This document shows, piece after piece, positions 52,353-62,141 of a DNA stretch of 64,000 nucleotides (positions are counted from its first letter, which is position 1; the number at the start of each line of letters is the position of its first letter). Both the position numbers and the translations under genes were made by a program. The notes beneath the pieces were generated by a model. That model had not been told where the DNA came from and made no database searches. It saw only the letters and a program-made list of their open reading frames with translations. The stretch lies in the NCBI RefSeq assembly GCF_017305435.1, contig NZ_JAFKIP010000004.1, forward strand, positions 62,001 to 126,000, read 5' to 3'. This DNA is from Microbacterium sp. Lineage in GTDB: Bacteria > Actinomycetota > Actinomycetes > Actinomycetales > Microbacteriaceae.

Positions 52353-53029
52353 GCCCCGCTGCGGCACCCCGAGGACGCGCCGCGTCCTCGGGTCATCTCA
52401 GCATCGGTCAGGTGCTGGCTCGCCTCACGCCGGAGTTCCCGCACCTGAGCGCGAGCAAGCTGCGTTATTTCGAAGAACAGGGTCTCGTCACGCCCCTGCG
52501 CACCGATGCCGGCTACCGCAAGTTCTCGCCGTCGGATGTCGCGCGCGTCCGCACCGCGCTCACGCTGCAGCGCGATCACGACTTCAAGCTAGCCCGCATC
52601 CGCGAGTACCTCGATGCGCACGACGGCGAGATCGACGTCGCCCTCCCGCCGTCGATCCTCGAGGCACCGCGCCGCTACCGTCGCGAAGAGCTCCTCGCGA
52701 GCGCTAACGCGGCGGCTGCGCTCCTGGATGCGGCGATCAGCGCGGGGCTCATCGCGCCCGCAGACACCTATGACGAGCGGACCCTCGGGCTTCTGCGAGC
52801 GCTCGTCGCTCTCGACGGCCACGGCATCCAGCCTCGCCACGTGCGCGGGACGCGTCAGGCCGTGGAACGCGAGATCGCTCTGGTCGGCAGCGCCCTCGCG
52901 CCGCTGCTGCGCCGGACGGATGCCGCCTCCCGCGCACGTGCCAACGAGCTCGCGCCGGAACTGCTGCGGCGGATCGACGAGGCGCGTGCGGCGTTCCTCG
53001 GGGCGGCGCTCGATCGCCTCACTCCGTGA
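52349..53029 (+). CDS. ftsR: MerR-family regulator, FtsR-like
   Basis: 226 residues from a GTG overlapping the garA stop (GTGA). The N-terminal MerR winged helix reads LSIGQVLARLTPEFPHLSASKLRYFEEQGLV, then RTDAGYRKFSPSDVARVRTAL, and a long helical C-terminal half follows. In Corynebacterium the gene in this position (FtsR) activates ftsZ. Position and sequence fit, but function here is by analogy. Confidence 0.85.
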   Translation: MSPAAAPRGRAASSGHLSIGQVLARLTPEFPHLSASKLRYFEEQGLVTPLRTDAGYRKFSPSDVARVRTALTLQRDHDFKLARIREYLDAHDGEIDVALPPSILEAPRRYRREELLASANAAAALLDAAISAGLIAPADTYDERTLGLLRALVALDGHGIQPRHVRGTRQAVEREIALVGSALAPLLRRTDAASRARANELAPELLRRIDEARAAFLGAALDRLTP

Positions 53030-53128
53030 GGGTCGCGACACGCCGACCCTGCGCGGGCGGATGTCGTTGCCGGTGGGGGAGTCGTCCTCTACCGTGGAGG
53101 GACAACATCGGTTCGGCTGGAGGCGAAG

Positions 53129-53686
53129 ATGACCGCGCATGACGCGCCCACGGGTTCCCCCGCCGGACAGCCGTTCCAGACAGAACTGCTGTTCACCGAC
53201 GGCCTTCCGCAGATGGACGACGAGGTCGGCTATCGCGGCGCGGTCGCCGCGCGCGCGGCCGGCATCACCTACCGCCAGCTGGACTACTGGGCGCGCACGG
53301 AGCTCGTCGAGCCCACCGTCCGCGGGGCCAGCGGCTCGGGATCGCAGCGGTTGTACGGCTTCCGCGACATCCTCGTCCTGAAGCTCGTCAAGCGTCTGCT
53401 CGACACCGGCATCTCGCTTCCCCAGATCCGCACCGCCGTCGCGCAGCTGCGCGCCGCCGGCATCCGCGACCTCGCCGGGACGACCCTCATGAGCGACGGC
53501 GCCTCGGTGTACCTGTGCACGTCGAACGACGAGGTCATCGACCTCGTCAACCGCGGCCAGGGCGTCTTCGGCATCGCCGTCGGCAAGGTGCTGCACGAGG
53601 TCGAGTCCACGCTCGTGGACTTCGAACCGCAGGCGCCGGACCCGGTCGACGAGCTCGCCGCGCGCCGCGCGGTCCGCTCCGCCTGA
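53129..53686 (+). CDS. MerR-family regulator, second of the garA cluster
   Basis: 185 residues. The DNA-binding part is atypical but clear: YRGAVAARAAGITYRQLDYWARTELV, then GSGSQRLYGFRDILVLKLVKRLLDTGISL. The C-terminal half has SDGASVYLCTSNDEVIDLVNRGQGVFGIAVG, typical of the actinobacterial MerR protein next to garA and ftsR. The regulon is unknown. The 3' end carries a 14-bp tandem duplication that includes the stop codon. Confidence 0.85.
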   Translation: MTAHDAPTGSPAGQPFQTELLFTDGLPQMDDEVGYRGAVAARAAGITYRQLDYWARTELVEPTVRGASGSGSQRLYGFRDILVLKLVKRLLDTGISLPQIRTAVAQLRAAGIRDLAGTTLMSDGASVYLCTSNDEVIDLVNRGQGVFGIAVGKVLHEVESTLVDFEPQAPDPVDELAARRAVRSA

Positions 53687-53754
53687 TCCGCTCCGCCTGA
53701 TCCGCTCGGGCGGGAGTTCTTTCGCGCGGGGCTTCTTCCGCGCGGGGCTTCTTC
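53673..53754. repeat. Two short tandem duplications at the end of the MerR gene
   Basis: TCCGCTCCGCCTGA occurs at 53673-53686 (ending in the stop codon) and again at 53687-53700. CGCGCGGGGCTTCTTC occurs at 53723-53738 and 53739-53754. All copies are exact. Confidence 0.85.
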
Positions 53755-53883
53755 CCGACCATGTCCCGAAAGTGGTCGCTTTCGGCGCGCTGAACCGACC
53801 GTAAGTGGGACGCGGTCCACCCCAAGTGGGACGAGGGCCGCCATCAGCGGGACGAGGGACGAGGCGCGGGAGGGGGGAGAGCG
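53755..53883. other. Noncoding stretch with repeated GTGGGACG-like words
   Basis: Between the MerR gene and the parA-like gene. It includes TCCCGAAAGTGGTCGCTTTCGG (self-complementary ends CCGAAAG/CTTTCGG) and AAGTGGGACG twice plus a related CAGCGGGACGAGG. It is possibly the remnant of a repeat element or transposon end; no gene. Confidence 0.4.
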
Positions 53884-54690
53884 TCAGGCGCGCTGTTCGC
53901 CCGCGGAGATGCGGCCGGTGCGCATGACGCGGTCCAGGAGCGCGTCGAAGTCTCCCGCGAGCTCCTGAGCGGAGTCTCCCGGCCAGATGTGCAGCGGCTT
54001 CGCGGCGCCCTGCGCCTGCTGCAGCGACGTGCGCTCGGGCAGCTGGGGCGACAGGACGAGCGGGCCGAACATGTCGCGCAGCTCCTTGATGCGGAACTGG
54101 TGCTCGATCGACTGGGGTCGCACGCGGTTCACGACGATGCCGAGCGGCTGCAGGCGGGGCGAGAGCCCGCGACGGATCTCCTCGATCGCGCGGAGCGCGC
54201 GGTCGGCCGCGGCGACGGAGAACAGGCCCGGCTCGGTGACGACGACGACGCGGTCGGATGCCGCCCACGCCGTGCGCGTCAACGCGTTGAGCGACGGGGC
54301 GCAGTCGATGAGGACGAGGTCGTAGTCGGCCTCGATGGTCGCGAGGGCTTCCTCGAGCTTCCACACATCGCGCACGCTCGGGTGCGGTCCGTCGAAGTTG
54401 ATCGCGGACGGGCTGCCGATCATGACGTCGATCGTGCCCGCATGCACCTTCGCCCAGCCGCTCGAGGTGATCGCCTGACGGACGACCTTCTCCTTCGGAT
54501 TGGCGAGGACATCGGCGACGTTCAGACGCCCGGCGACCTGGATGTCCATGCCCGTCGACACGTCGGACTGGGGGTCGAGGTCGACGACGAGGGTCCGCAC
54601 ACCCCGGGCGAACGCCGCGGAGGCGAGACCCAGAGTCACGGTCGTCTTGCCGACACCCCCTTTGAGCGAGGAGACGGAGAGCACGTGCAC
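53884..54690 (-). CDS. ParA/MinD-superfamily ATPase
   Basis: 268 residues. Deviant Walker [11 protein letters not shown] (8-17), Walker A' VVDLDPQSDVSTG, and Walker B region YDLVLIDCAPSLNALT are all intact, with the usual ParA body. No ParB gene lies beside it and the chromosome's own parAB is presumably near oriC. Relatives next to pyc are conserved in Microbacteriaceae. A role in positioning a protein complex is inferred from the family only. Divergent from pyc, 93 bp apart. Confidence 0.87.
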   Translation of the reverse strand: MHVLSVSSLKGGVGKTTVTLGLASAAFARGVRTLVVDLDPQSDVSTGMDIQVAGRLNVADVLANPKEKVVRQAITSSGWAKVHAGTIDVMIGSPSAINFDGPHPSVRDVWKLEEALATIEADYDLVLIDCAPSLNALTRTAWAASDRVVVVTEPGLFSVAAADRALRAIEEIRRGLSPRLQPLGIVVNRVRPQSIEHQFRIKELRDMFGPLVLSPQLPERTSLQQAQGAAKPLHIWPGDSAQELAGDFDALLDRVMRTGRISAGEQRA

Positions 54691-54783
54691 AAGGCTCTAC
54701 GTTACCGTCCCCTAGGCTGTGAGGACACTCAGGCATACCGTCGTGTGATGTCGCGCGGCGGACTCTCCCTTCAAGAGGTGAGC

Positions 54784-57700
54784 ATGTTCCGAAAGATCCT
54801 CGTCGCGAACCGCGGTGAAATCGCCATCCGCGCCTTCCGTGCCGCATACGAACTGGGCGCGCGGACCGTCGCGGTGTTCCCCTGGGAGGATCGGGGCTCG
54901 CTCCACCGCCAGAAGGCGGATGAGTCCTACGAGATCGGCGAGCAGGGGCATCCGGTGCGCGCCTACCTCGACGTCGAGGAGATCATCCGGGTGGCGGTCG
55001 CCTCCGGTGCCGACGCGATCTACCCCGGCTACGGGTTCCTCTCCGAGAACCCGGAGCTCGCGGCACGCGCGGCCGAGAACGGCATCACCTTCATCGGGCC
55101 GCCCGCCCGCGCGCTCGAGATGGCGGGCAACAAGGTCACCGCGAAGGAGCACGCGATCGCCGCGGGCGTGCCGGTGCTGCGCTCCACCGAGGCATCCGAC
55201 GACGTCGACGCGCTCGTCGCGCAGGCGGACGAGATCGGCTTCCCCATCTTCGTCAAGGCCGTCGCCGGCGGCGGTGGCCGCGGGATGCGCCGCGTCGAGA
55301 CCCCCGGCGAGCTGCCCCCGGCGATCGCCGAGGCCTCGCGCGAGGCGGCAGCGGCCTTCGGAGACGGGCGCGTGTTCCTCGAGCAGGCCGTCATCCGTCC
55401 GCGCCACATCGAGGTGCAGATCCTGGCGGATGCGACCGGTGAGACCGTGCACCTGTTCGAGCGCGACTGCTCCGTGCAGCGGCGTCACCAGAAGGTCATC
55501 GAGATCGCGCCGGCGCCGAACCTCGATCCCACGATCCGCGACGCGCTCCACGCGCACGCGGTCGCGTTCGCGCGGTCGATCGGCTACGTCAACGCGGGCA
55601 CGGTCGAGTTCCTCCTCGAGACGGCGGGACCCCGCACCGGCGAGGTCGTCTTCATCGAGATGAACCCGCGCATCCAGGTCGAGCACACCGTGACCGAAGA
55701 GGTGACCGACGTCGACCTCGTGCAGTCGCAGATGCGCATCGCGGCGGGGGAGACGCTCGACGACCTGGGGCTGCACCAGGAGGACATCCACCTGCGCGGA
55801 GCGGCGCTCCAGACCCGCATCACGACCGAGGACCCGTCGCAGGGATTCCGGCCCGACACGGGGCGGATCACGACCTACCGCTCGCCCGGCGGCGCCGGCA
55901 TCCGCCTCGACGGCGGCACGACGGCCGCGGGTTCGCAGATCAGCCCGCACTTCGACTCGATGCTCGCGAAGCTCACGTGCCGCGGCCGCGACTTCCCCGC
56001 CGCCGTCGCCCGCGCCCGCCGGGCGCTCGCGGAGTTCCGCATCCGCGGCGTCTCGACGAACATCCCCTTCCTACGTGCCGTCCTGGACGACCCCGCGTTC
56101 GTCTCCGGCGACCTGTCGACGTCGTTCATCGACGAGCGTCCGCAGCTGCTCACCCAGAACCCGTCCCGCGACCGTGCGACGAAGCTGCTGAACTGGCTCG
56201 CGGACGTGACCGTGAACCGCCCGTACGGCGAGAAGCCGCTGTCGGTCTCGCCCGGCAGCAAGCTGCCCGAGATCGATCTGCACGCACCGGTGCCGCGCGG
56301 CAATCGCGACGCCCTGCGGGAACTCGGCCCCGCAGGCTTCGCGCAGGCACTCCGCGCCCAGACCGCCCTCGCCGTCACCGAGACGACCTACCGCGACGCG
56401 CATCAGTCGCTCCTCGCGACGCGTGTGCGCACGCGTGACCTCGTGCGCGTCGGCCCGCACGTCGCGCGCATGACCCCGCAGCTGCTGTCCGTCGAGGCGT
56501 GGGGCGGGGCGACCTACGACGTGGCGTTGCGCTTCCTCGCGGAGGACCCCTGGGAGCGGCTCGAGGCCTTGCGCGACGCGATGCCCAACATCCCGATCCA
56601 GATGCTGCTGCGGGGCCGGAACACGGTCGGCTACACCCCTCGCCCGACCGCCGTCACCGACGCCTTCGTGAAGGAGGCGGCAGCGACCGGAGTCGACATC
56701 TTCCGCGTCTTCGACGCCCTCAACGACGTCGACCAGATGCTGCCCGCGATCAGTGCCGTCCTCGAGACGGGCACGGCCGTCGCGGAGGTCGCGGTCTGCT
56801 ACACCGCCGACCTGCTCGACCCCGCCGAGACGCTCTACACACTCGACTACTACCTGCGGCTGGCCGACCGCATCGCGGCATCCGGTGCGCACATCCTCGC
56901 GATCAAGGACATGGCGGGCCTGCTGCGCCCCGCCGCGGCGGCGAAGCTCGTCGCAGCCCTGCGCGAGCGCTTCGACCTGCCCGTGCACGTGCACACGCAC
57001 GACACGGCCGGCGGTCAGCTCGCGACGCTCCTCGCAGCGAGCGCCGCCGGCGCCGACGCCGTGGATGCCGCAGCCGCCCCGCTCGCGGGGACGACGAGTC
57101 AGCCCTCGCTCTCCGCGCTCGTCGCCGCGCTCGCGCACACCGAACGCGACACCGGGCTCTCGCTGCAGGCCGTGAGCGACCTCGAGCCGTACTGGGAGGC
57201 GGTGCGCCACCTCTACCGCCCGTTCGAGTCGGGGCTGCCGAGCCCGACCGGCCGCGTCTACCACCACGAGATCCCCGGCGGGCAGCTCTCGAACCTGCGT
57301 CAGCAGGCCATCGCCCTCGGCATGGCCGACGACTTCGAGCGCATCGAGGACATGTACGCCGCCGCCGACCGGCTGCTCGGGCGTCTGCCGAAGGTCACGC
57401 CGTCGTCCAAGGTCGTCGGCGATCTCGCCCTCGCGCTCGTCGCGGCGAACGCCGACCCGGCCGACTTCGAGCAGAATCCGCAGAACTACGACATCCCCGA
57501 CTCCGTCGTGGGCTTCATGGCGGGCGAGCTGGGAGACCTGCCCGGCGGATGGCCGGAGCCCTTTCGCACGAAGGTGCTCGCCGGCCGCGACGTCCGAGTC
57601 GAGATCCCGCCGCTGAAGGCAGAAGAAGAGGAGGGCCTCGCCGGGGATGCCGTCACGCGTCGTCGGACGCTCAACCGGCTGCTGTTCCCGGGGCCCGCGA

Positions 57701-58191
57701 AAGACTTCGAAGCGACCCGTGCCGCCTACGGCGACCTGTCGGCCCTCGGCACGCCGGACTACTTCTATGGCCTCAAGCCCGGCGAGGAGCACGTCGCCGA
57801 GATCGACCCCGGCGTGCAGCTGTACGTCGGTCTCGAGGCCATCGGCGAGCCGGATGCCGCGGGCATGCGCACGGTCATGACGACCCTCAACGGGCAGCTG
57901 CGGCCCGTCTGGGTGCGCGATCGGTCGATCGCGGTCGACAAGGTCGCGGCCGAGAAGGCGGACACGTCCAAGCCCGGTCAGATCGCGGCGCCGTTCGCCG
58001 GCGTCATCACGATCAAGGTCGCCGCTGGCGACCGCGTCGCGGCCGGTCAGGCAGTGGCATCCATCGAGGCGATGAAGATGGAGGCCGCCATCACCTCTCC
58101 GATCGAGGGCGTCGTCGAGCGTGTCGCGATCGCGACGAGTTCCCCGGTGGAGGCGGGCGACCTTTTGGTCGTCGTCCGGCCCGCCGACTAG
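54784..58191 (+). CDS. pyc: Pyruvate carboxylase
   Basis: 1135 residues from ATG 54784 with AAGAGGTG upstream; the frame is open back to 53989 antisense to parA and is not coding there. Order: biotin carboxylase (ILVANRGEIAIRAFRAAYELG; GGGGRGMRRV; EMNPRIQVEHTVTEE), carboxyltransferase (ETTYRDAHQSLLATRVRTRD; HTHDTAGGQ), then biotin carrier with biotinyl Lys in IEAMKMEAAI near the C-terminus. It makes oxaloacetate from pyruvate and bicarbonate with ATP. A TAGGCT hexamer at 54713-54718 may be its -10. Confidence 0.96.
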   Translation: MFRKILVANRGEIAIRAFRAAYELGARTVAVFPWEDRGSLHRQKADESYEIGEQGHPVRAYLDVEEIIRVAVASGADAIYPGYGFLSENPELAARAAENGITFIGPPARALEMAGNKVTAKEHAIAAGVPVLRSTEASDDVDALVAQADEIGFPIFVKAVAGGGGRGMRRVETPGELPPAIAEASREAAAAFGDGRVFLEQAVIRPRHIEVQILADATGETVHLFERDCSVQRRHQKVIEIAPAPNLDPTIRDALHAHAVAFARSIGYVNAGTVEFLLETAGPRTGEVVFIEMNPRIQVEHTVTEEVTDVDLVQSQMRIAAGETLDDLGLHQEDIHLRGAALQTRITTEDPSQGFRPDTGRITTYRSPGGAGIRLDGGTTAAGSQISPHFDSMLAKLTCRGRDFPAAVARARRALAEFRIRGVSTNIPFLRAVLDDPAFVSGDLSTSFIDERPQLLTQNPSRDRATKLLNWLADVTVNRPYGEKPLSVSPGSKLPEIDLHAPVPRGNRDALRELGPAGFAQALRAQTALAVTETTYRDAHQSLLATRVRTRDLVRVGPHVARMTPQLLSVEAWGGATYDVALRFLAEDPWERLEALRDAMPNIPIQMLLRGRNTVGYTPRPTAVTDAFVKEAAATGVDIFRVFDALNDVDQMLPAISAVLETGTAVAEVAVCYTADLLDPAETLYTLDYYLRLADRIAASGAHILAIKDMAGLLRPAAAAKLVAALRERFDLPVHVHTHDTAGGQLATLLAASAAGADAVDAAAAPLAGTTSQPSLSALVAALAHTERDTGLSLQAVSDLEPYWEAVRHLYRPFESGLPSPTGRVYHHEIPGGQLSNLRQQAIALGMADDFERIEDMYAAADRLLGRLPKVTPSSKVVGDLALALVAANADPADFEQNPQNYDIPDSVVGFMAGELGDLPGGWPEPFRTKVLAGRDVRVEIPPLKAEEEEGLAGDAVTRRRTLNRLLFPGPAKDFEATRAAYGDLSALGTPDYFYGLKPGEEHVAEIDPGVQLYVGLEAIGEPDAAGMRTVMTTLNGQLRPVWVRDRSIAVDKVAAEKADTSKPGQIAAPFAGVITIKVAAGDRVAAGQAVASIEAMKMEAAITSPIEGVVERVAIATSSPVEAGDLLVVVRPAD

Positions 58192-58239
58192 CCTGGACCG
58201 GGGCGCACGGCGCCCGCAAGCGATCTGGGAGTGTGCAGC

Positions 58240-59583
58240 GTGGCCAATGAAGCAGGCGACAACGGGGCCGAAGAGGTCGACAACGGGGTCCTACCCGAGG
58301 CCGGCGCCGACACGACGGGCATCGGCATCGTGGAGGGCGGCACCGCTCAGGTCGACGTCGCCCTGCCGGTCGTGGCATCCGATGACGATGATCTCGTCGA
58401 GGATGACGAGGTCGTCCTGGACGAGGTGAACGTCTCCGAGAGCCGCACGCTCGCCGCGCCCCTTGCGCGCCCGCTGCCCGTCGGCGCCGATCGGAGCGCC
58501 GCCGCCGATGCCCGCCCCGCGGCGGCGGTCTCGACCCTCTCGACGCCCGACTCGGAGGCGGACCATCACGAGCGTGTCCGCCCCCGCACGTCCGAGATCA
58601 CGCTCCAGTCCCGCCGACTCGGCGACTTCGAGGCCGATCGGGAGAGCTCCGACCTGCTGACGCCCGACCGCCTGCTCGACCCGGCGCACGTGGTGCGCTC
58701 CGAGCCGGAAGGAACTTGGCGGCACCTCGTGTACACGCTCTCCGGGCGTCGTCTCAACCTCGGCGACAGCCGGCGTGCCCGCGAGCGCAAGGCTCTCGAT
58801 CAGCGGATCGCGGCGCCCCTCTCGGGCGGCGCGCGGTTCGTGCCGGTGCTCTCGCGCAAGGGCGGCGTGGGCAAGACGACCGTCACGACCCTCCTCGGCA
58901 TGGCCCTCGCCGACGCCCGTGAAGACCGCATCATCGCCGTCGATGCCAACCCCGACCGCGGGACGCTTGCGGAGCGCATCGGGCGCACGAGCGGCAAGAC
59001 CGTGCGCGACCTCGTCCGCGTCCAGGCCGACGTGCACGGATTCAACGACGTCTCGCAGATCGTGGGCCGCGACCACACGCGGCTCGACGTCATCGCCTCC
59101 GACGCAGATCCGCACATCTCCGAGGCCTTCAACGACGACGACTACCGTGATGTCGCCGAGATCGCCGCGCACTTCTACTCGGTCGTACTCACCGACACCG
59201 GCACCGGAATCGTGCATTCGGTGATGGATGCCACGCTCGAGCGCGCCGATGCGCTCGTCATCGTCGCGGGGCTCTCGATCGATGAGGCGCGCCTCGCCTC
59301 CGAGACGCTCACGTGGCTCGAGTCCAACGGCTACGAGGACCGCGTCCGCGGCGCGGTCGTCGTCCTCAACACGGCCCGACCGGGCGCGCCCCTCGTCCGC
59401 GCCGACGAGCTGGAGTCCCACTTCCGCAGCCGTGTGCGCCAGGTCGTCCGGATGCCGTACGACCCGCACATCGCCTCCGGCAGTGCGATCTCGTTCCGCG
59501 ACCTGCAGCCCGAGACCCGGGACGCCGCGCGCCGGCTCGCGGCGATCGTGGTCGAGGGTCTGCGCGCGCAGGCTGCCGCCTGA
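58240..59583 (+). CDS. ParA/MinD-like ATPase with long acidic N-terminal region
   Basis: 447 residues from GTG 58240, about 8 nt after CTGGGAG; GTG 58231 lies too close to that site. The first ~190 residues are acidic and low-complexity, probably disordered. The ATPase then begins [21 protein letters not shown], with [18 protein letters not shown] and [21 protein letters not shown]. This design (disordered head plus MinD-type ATPase) recalls EspI/CpsD-adjacent proteins of Actinobacteria. Partner unknown. The stop overlaps def (TGATG). Confidence 0.85.
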   Translation: MANEAGDNGAEEVDNGVLPEAGADTTGIGIVEGGTAQVDVALPVVASDDDDLVEDDEVVLDEVNVSESRTLAAPLARPLPVGADRSAAADARPAAAVSTLSTPDSEADHHERVRPRTSEITLQSRRLGDFEADRESSDLLTPDRLLDPAHVVRSEPEGTWRHLVYTLSGRRLNLGDSRRARERKALDQRIAAPLSGGARFVPVLSRKGGVGKTTVTTLLGMALADAREDRIIAVDANPDRGTLAERIGRTSGKTVRDLVRVQADVHGFNDVSQIVGRDHTRLDVIASDADPHISEAFNDDDYRDVAEIAAHFYSVVLTDTGTGIVHSVMDATLERADALVIVAGLSIDEARLASETLTWLESNGYEDRVRGAVVVLNTARPGAPLVRADELESHFRSRVRQVVRMPYDPHIASGSAISFRDLQPETRDAARRLAAIVVEGLRAQAAA

Positions 59584-60074
59584 TGGCCGTCCGCACGATC
59601 CGCCTCTTCGGCGACCCCGTCCTGCGCGCCGTCAGCGCGCCGATCGAGACCATCGACGACGGCATCCGCGGTCTCGTGCAGGACCTCCTCGACACGGTCG
59701 AGCTGCCGGGGCGCGCCGGTGTCGCGGCGCCGCAGATCGGCGTCGGCCTGCGCGCCTTCAGCTACAACATCGACGGCGACATCGGCTATGTGCTGAATCC
59801 CGTCCTCGCCGAGGTGCGCGGCGAGCCCGAACCGGTGGGCGAGGGATGTCTGTCGGTGCCGGGCCTCTGGCACGATGCGCTCCGCCATCCCTGGGCGCGC
59901 GTCACGGGCATCGATCTGGACGGCGAAGAGGTCGTCCTGGAGGGGGAGGGCCTGCTGGCGCAGGCCCTCCAGCACGAGACGGATCACCTCGACGGACTGC
60001 TCTACCTCTCACGCCTTGCTCCGGAGGACCGCAAGCAGGCCATGCGCGAGGTGCGCGAGAGCTCCTGGTTTTGA
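59583..60074 (+). CDS. def: Peptide deformylase
   Basis: 163 residues, coupled to the ATPase gene. All three deformylase motifs are present: [18 protein letters not shown] (metal Cys) and QHETDHLDG (metal His and catalytic Glu). It removes the formyl group from nascent proteins. Deformylase genes usually sit by fmt; this one does not, and Actinobacteria often carry more than one copy. Confidence 0.95.
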   Translation: MAVRTIRLFGDPVLRAVSAPIETIDDGIRGLVQDLLDTVELPGRAGVAAPQIGVGLRAFSYNIDGDIGYVLNPVLAEVRGEPEPVGEGCLSVPGLWHDALRHPWARVTGIDLDGEEVVLEGEGLLAQALQHETDHLDGLLYLSRLAPEDRKQAMREVRESSWF

Positions 60075-60092
60075 GTCGGACGGAGTACCGGG

Positions 60093-61940
60093 TCAGCCGA
60101 GCGACACGTTGGTCGTCGTGACCGGCACCGTGTAGATCTCCTCGATGGCGTCCGCGAAGTCGTCGAGGATCACGTTGCGCTTGATCGAGAGCTTCGGCGT
60201 GAGATGGCCGCTCGCCTCGGTCCACTCCGTGTCGAGGATCGTGAACTTGCGGATCGACTCCGCGCGCGAGACGCCCTTGTTGGCGATGTCGATCGCCCGC
60301 TGGACCTCGGCCCGGACGGCGGGGTTCTTCGCGGCATCCGCCAGCGACATGTCGGCGGGCAGCCCGTTGTTTCCGAGCCAGGTCGGGAGCATCTCGGGAT
60401 CGAGCGTGATGAGCGCGGAGATGAACGGCTTCTGGTCGCCCACGACGACCACCTGGCCGACGATCGGGTTCGCGCGGATCGGGTCCTCGAGGGCGGCCGG
60501 GGCGACGTTCTTGCCGCCGGCCGTGACGATGATCTCCTTCTTGCGCCCCGTGATCGTGAGGAAGCCCTCGTCGTCGAAGGAACCGAGGTCGCCGGTCTTG
60601 AACCAGTCGCCGTCGAACGCGGCGGCCGTCGCCTCCGCGTTCTGCCAGTACTCCTTGAAGACGTTGATGCCGCGGACCTCGACCTCGCCGTCCTCGGCGA
60701 GGCGCACGCCCACGCCGGGGAGCACGGGCCCGACGGTGCCGATCTTCGATTTCTTGGCGAGATTGACGGTCGCCGGCGCGGTCGTCTCGGTCAGGCCGTA
60801 GCCCTCGAGGATCGTCACGCCGAGGCTGTGGAAGAAGTGGCCGAGACGCGGGCCGAGGGGCGCCGAGCCCGACACGGCGTAGGTCACGCGACCACCCATC
60901 GCGGCGCGGAGCTTGCCGTAGACGAGCTTGTCGAACAGCGCGAACTTGATCTTCGTGCCGAGGGGCACCTTCTTGCCCTCCTGCAGGAGGGTCGAGTGCT
61001 CAATCGCGGTGTGCGCGGCGGCCCGGAAGATCTTGCCCTTGCCGCCCGCCTCAGCCTTCTGCTCGGCGGAGTTGTAGACCTTCTCGAACACGCGCGGCAC
61101 GGCGAGCAGGAACGTCGGCTGGAACGATCCGAGCGCGGGGAGCAACTGCTTCGTGTCCGGCTGGTGCCCGGTCTTGACGCCCGCGTGGACGTCCAGGATC
61201 GAGATGAAGCGCGCGAACACGTGCGCGGTCGTGATGAACAGCAGCGTCGAGGCGCCGGGCGTGGTGACGACCTCTTCGAGCGCCTTCGCGGAATTGCGCG
61301 CGAGTTCGACGAAGTTGCTGTGCGTGAGCACGCAGCCCTTCGGGCGCCCCGTCGACCCCGAGGTGTAGATGAGCGTCGCGATGTCGGAGCCCACGGCGAG
61401 GCCGCGGCGGCGTTCGATCTCTTCGTCGGGGACATCCGCGCCGCCGGCGCGGAGGGTGTCGAGGGCGCCGGATGCCATGGTCCACACCTCGCGCACGAGG
61501 GGGAGGTCGGCGCGCACCTCTTCGACGCGCGCGGTGTGCTCCGCGCTCTCGGTCAGGACGGCGACGGCGCCGGAATCGGAGAGGATCCAGCTGACCTGCG
61601 ACGCGGAGCTCGTCTCGTAGACGGGCACCATGACGGCGCCGGCGAAGAAGAGGGCGAAGTCGACGAGCGTCCACTCATACGTCGTCCGAGCGAGGAATCC
61701 GACCTTGTCGCCGGGCTCGATACCCGCGGCGACGAAGCCCTTCGCCAGCGCGATTACCTCGCGCTGGAACTCTGCGGCGGTGATGTCGCGCCATCCCGCG
61801 CCCTCGCCCGAACCCTCGGGCACGGCGAACAGTGCGAGCGACGGCGTCGCTTTCACGCGCTCGATCAGGAGGTCGGCGATGTTGGCATCGGGATCGGCGG
61901 GGACGATCGCGGGGACTTCGAACTGGGCGGCGGCGCTCAT
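60093..61940 (-). CDS. Long-chain fatty-acid-CoA ligase (AMP-forming)
   Basis: 615 residues. Adenylate-forming motifs: IYTSGSTGRPKGCVLTHSN, EGYGLTETTAPATVN, and the hinge/C-domain TGDLGSFDDEGFLTITGRKKEIIVTAGGKNVAP. Length and the LGPRLGHFFHSLGVTILEG stretch match the FadD15/FAA1-type long-chain synthetases. It activates fatty acids to acyl-CoA. The start has AAGGAG at the expected distance upstream. It is divergent from the glucokinase gene and convergent with def. Confidence 0.9.
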   Translation of the reverse strand: MSAAAQFEVPAIVPADPDANIADLLIERVKATPSLALFAVPEGSGEGAGWRDITAAEFQREVIALAKGFVAAGIEPGDKVGFLARTTYEWTLVDFALFFAGAVMVPVYETSSASQVSWILSDSGAVAVLTESAEHTARVEEVRADLPLVREVWTMASGALDTLRAGGADVPDEEIERRRGLAVGSDIATLIYTSGSTGRPKGCVLTHSNFVELARNSAKALEEVVTTPGASTLLFITTAHVFARFISILDVHAGVKTGHQPDTKQLLPALGSFQPTFLLAVPRVFEKVYNSAEQKAEAGGKGKIFRAAAHTAIEHSTLLQEGKKVPLGTKIKFALFDKLVYGKLRAAMGGRVTYAVSGSAPLGPRLGHFFHSLGVTILEGYGLTETTAPATVNLAKKSKIGTVGPVLPGVGVRLAEDGEVEVRGINVFKEYWQNAEATAAAFDGDWFKTGDLGSFDDEGFLTITGRKKEIIVTAGGKNVAPAALEDPIRANPIVGQVVVVGDQKPFISALITLDPEMLPTWLGNNGLPADMSLADAAKNPAVRAEVQRAIDIANKGVSRAESIRKFTILDTEWTEASGHLTPKLSIKRNVILDDFADAIEEIYTVPVTTTNVSLG

Positions 61941-62141
61941 GGTGCGGCAACTCCTTCGGTACCGAGGGGCGTCGAATGACGGCTGGGATCCAGTCTAACT
62001 CTTCGTGATACTCAGTCTCGCGAGGCGCCAGTCGTCCCGGCGTTGGTCCGGCGCATGCGCCCCGTGGGACTGTGTTGTCCACACTAGACTCTCCGGTGCT
62101 GTGACGCCGATCGGCGTTGCGGGGAAATCGGAGGACTCGTC

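Noticed and set aside
53989-54783. In-frame upstream extension of pyc
   Set aside because: It lies antisense to the parA-like gene, and the biotin carboxylase domain starts exactly at the ATG with a good ribosome site.
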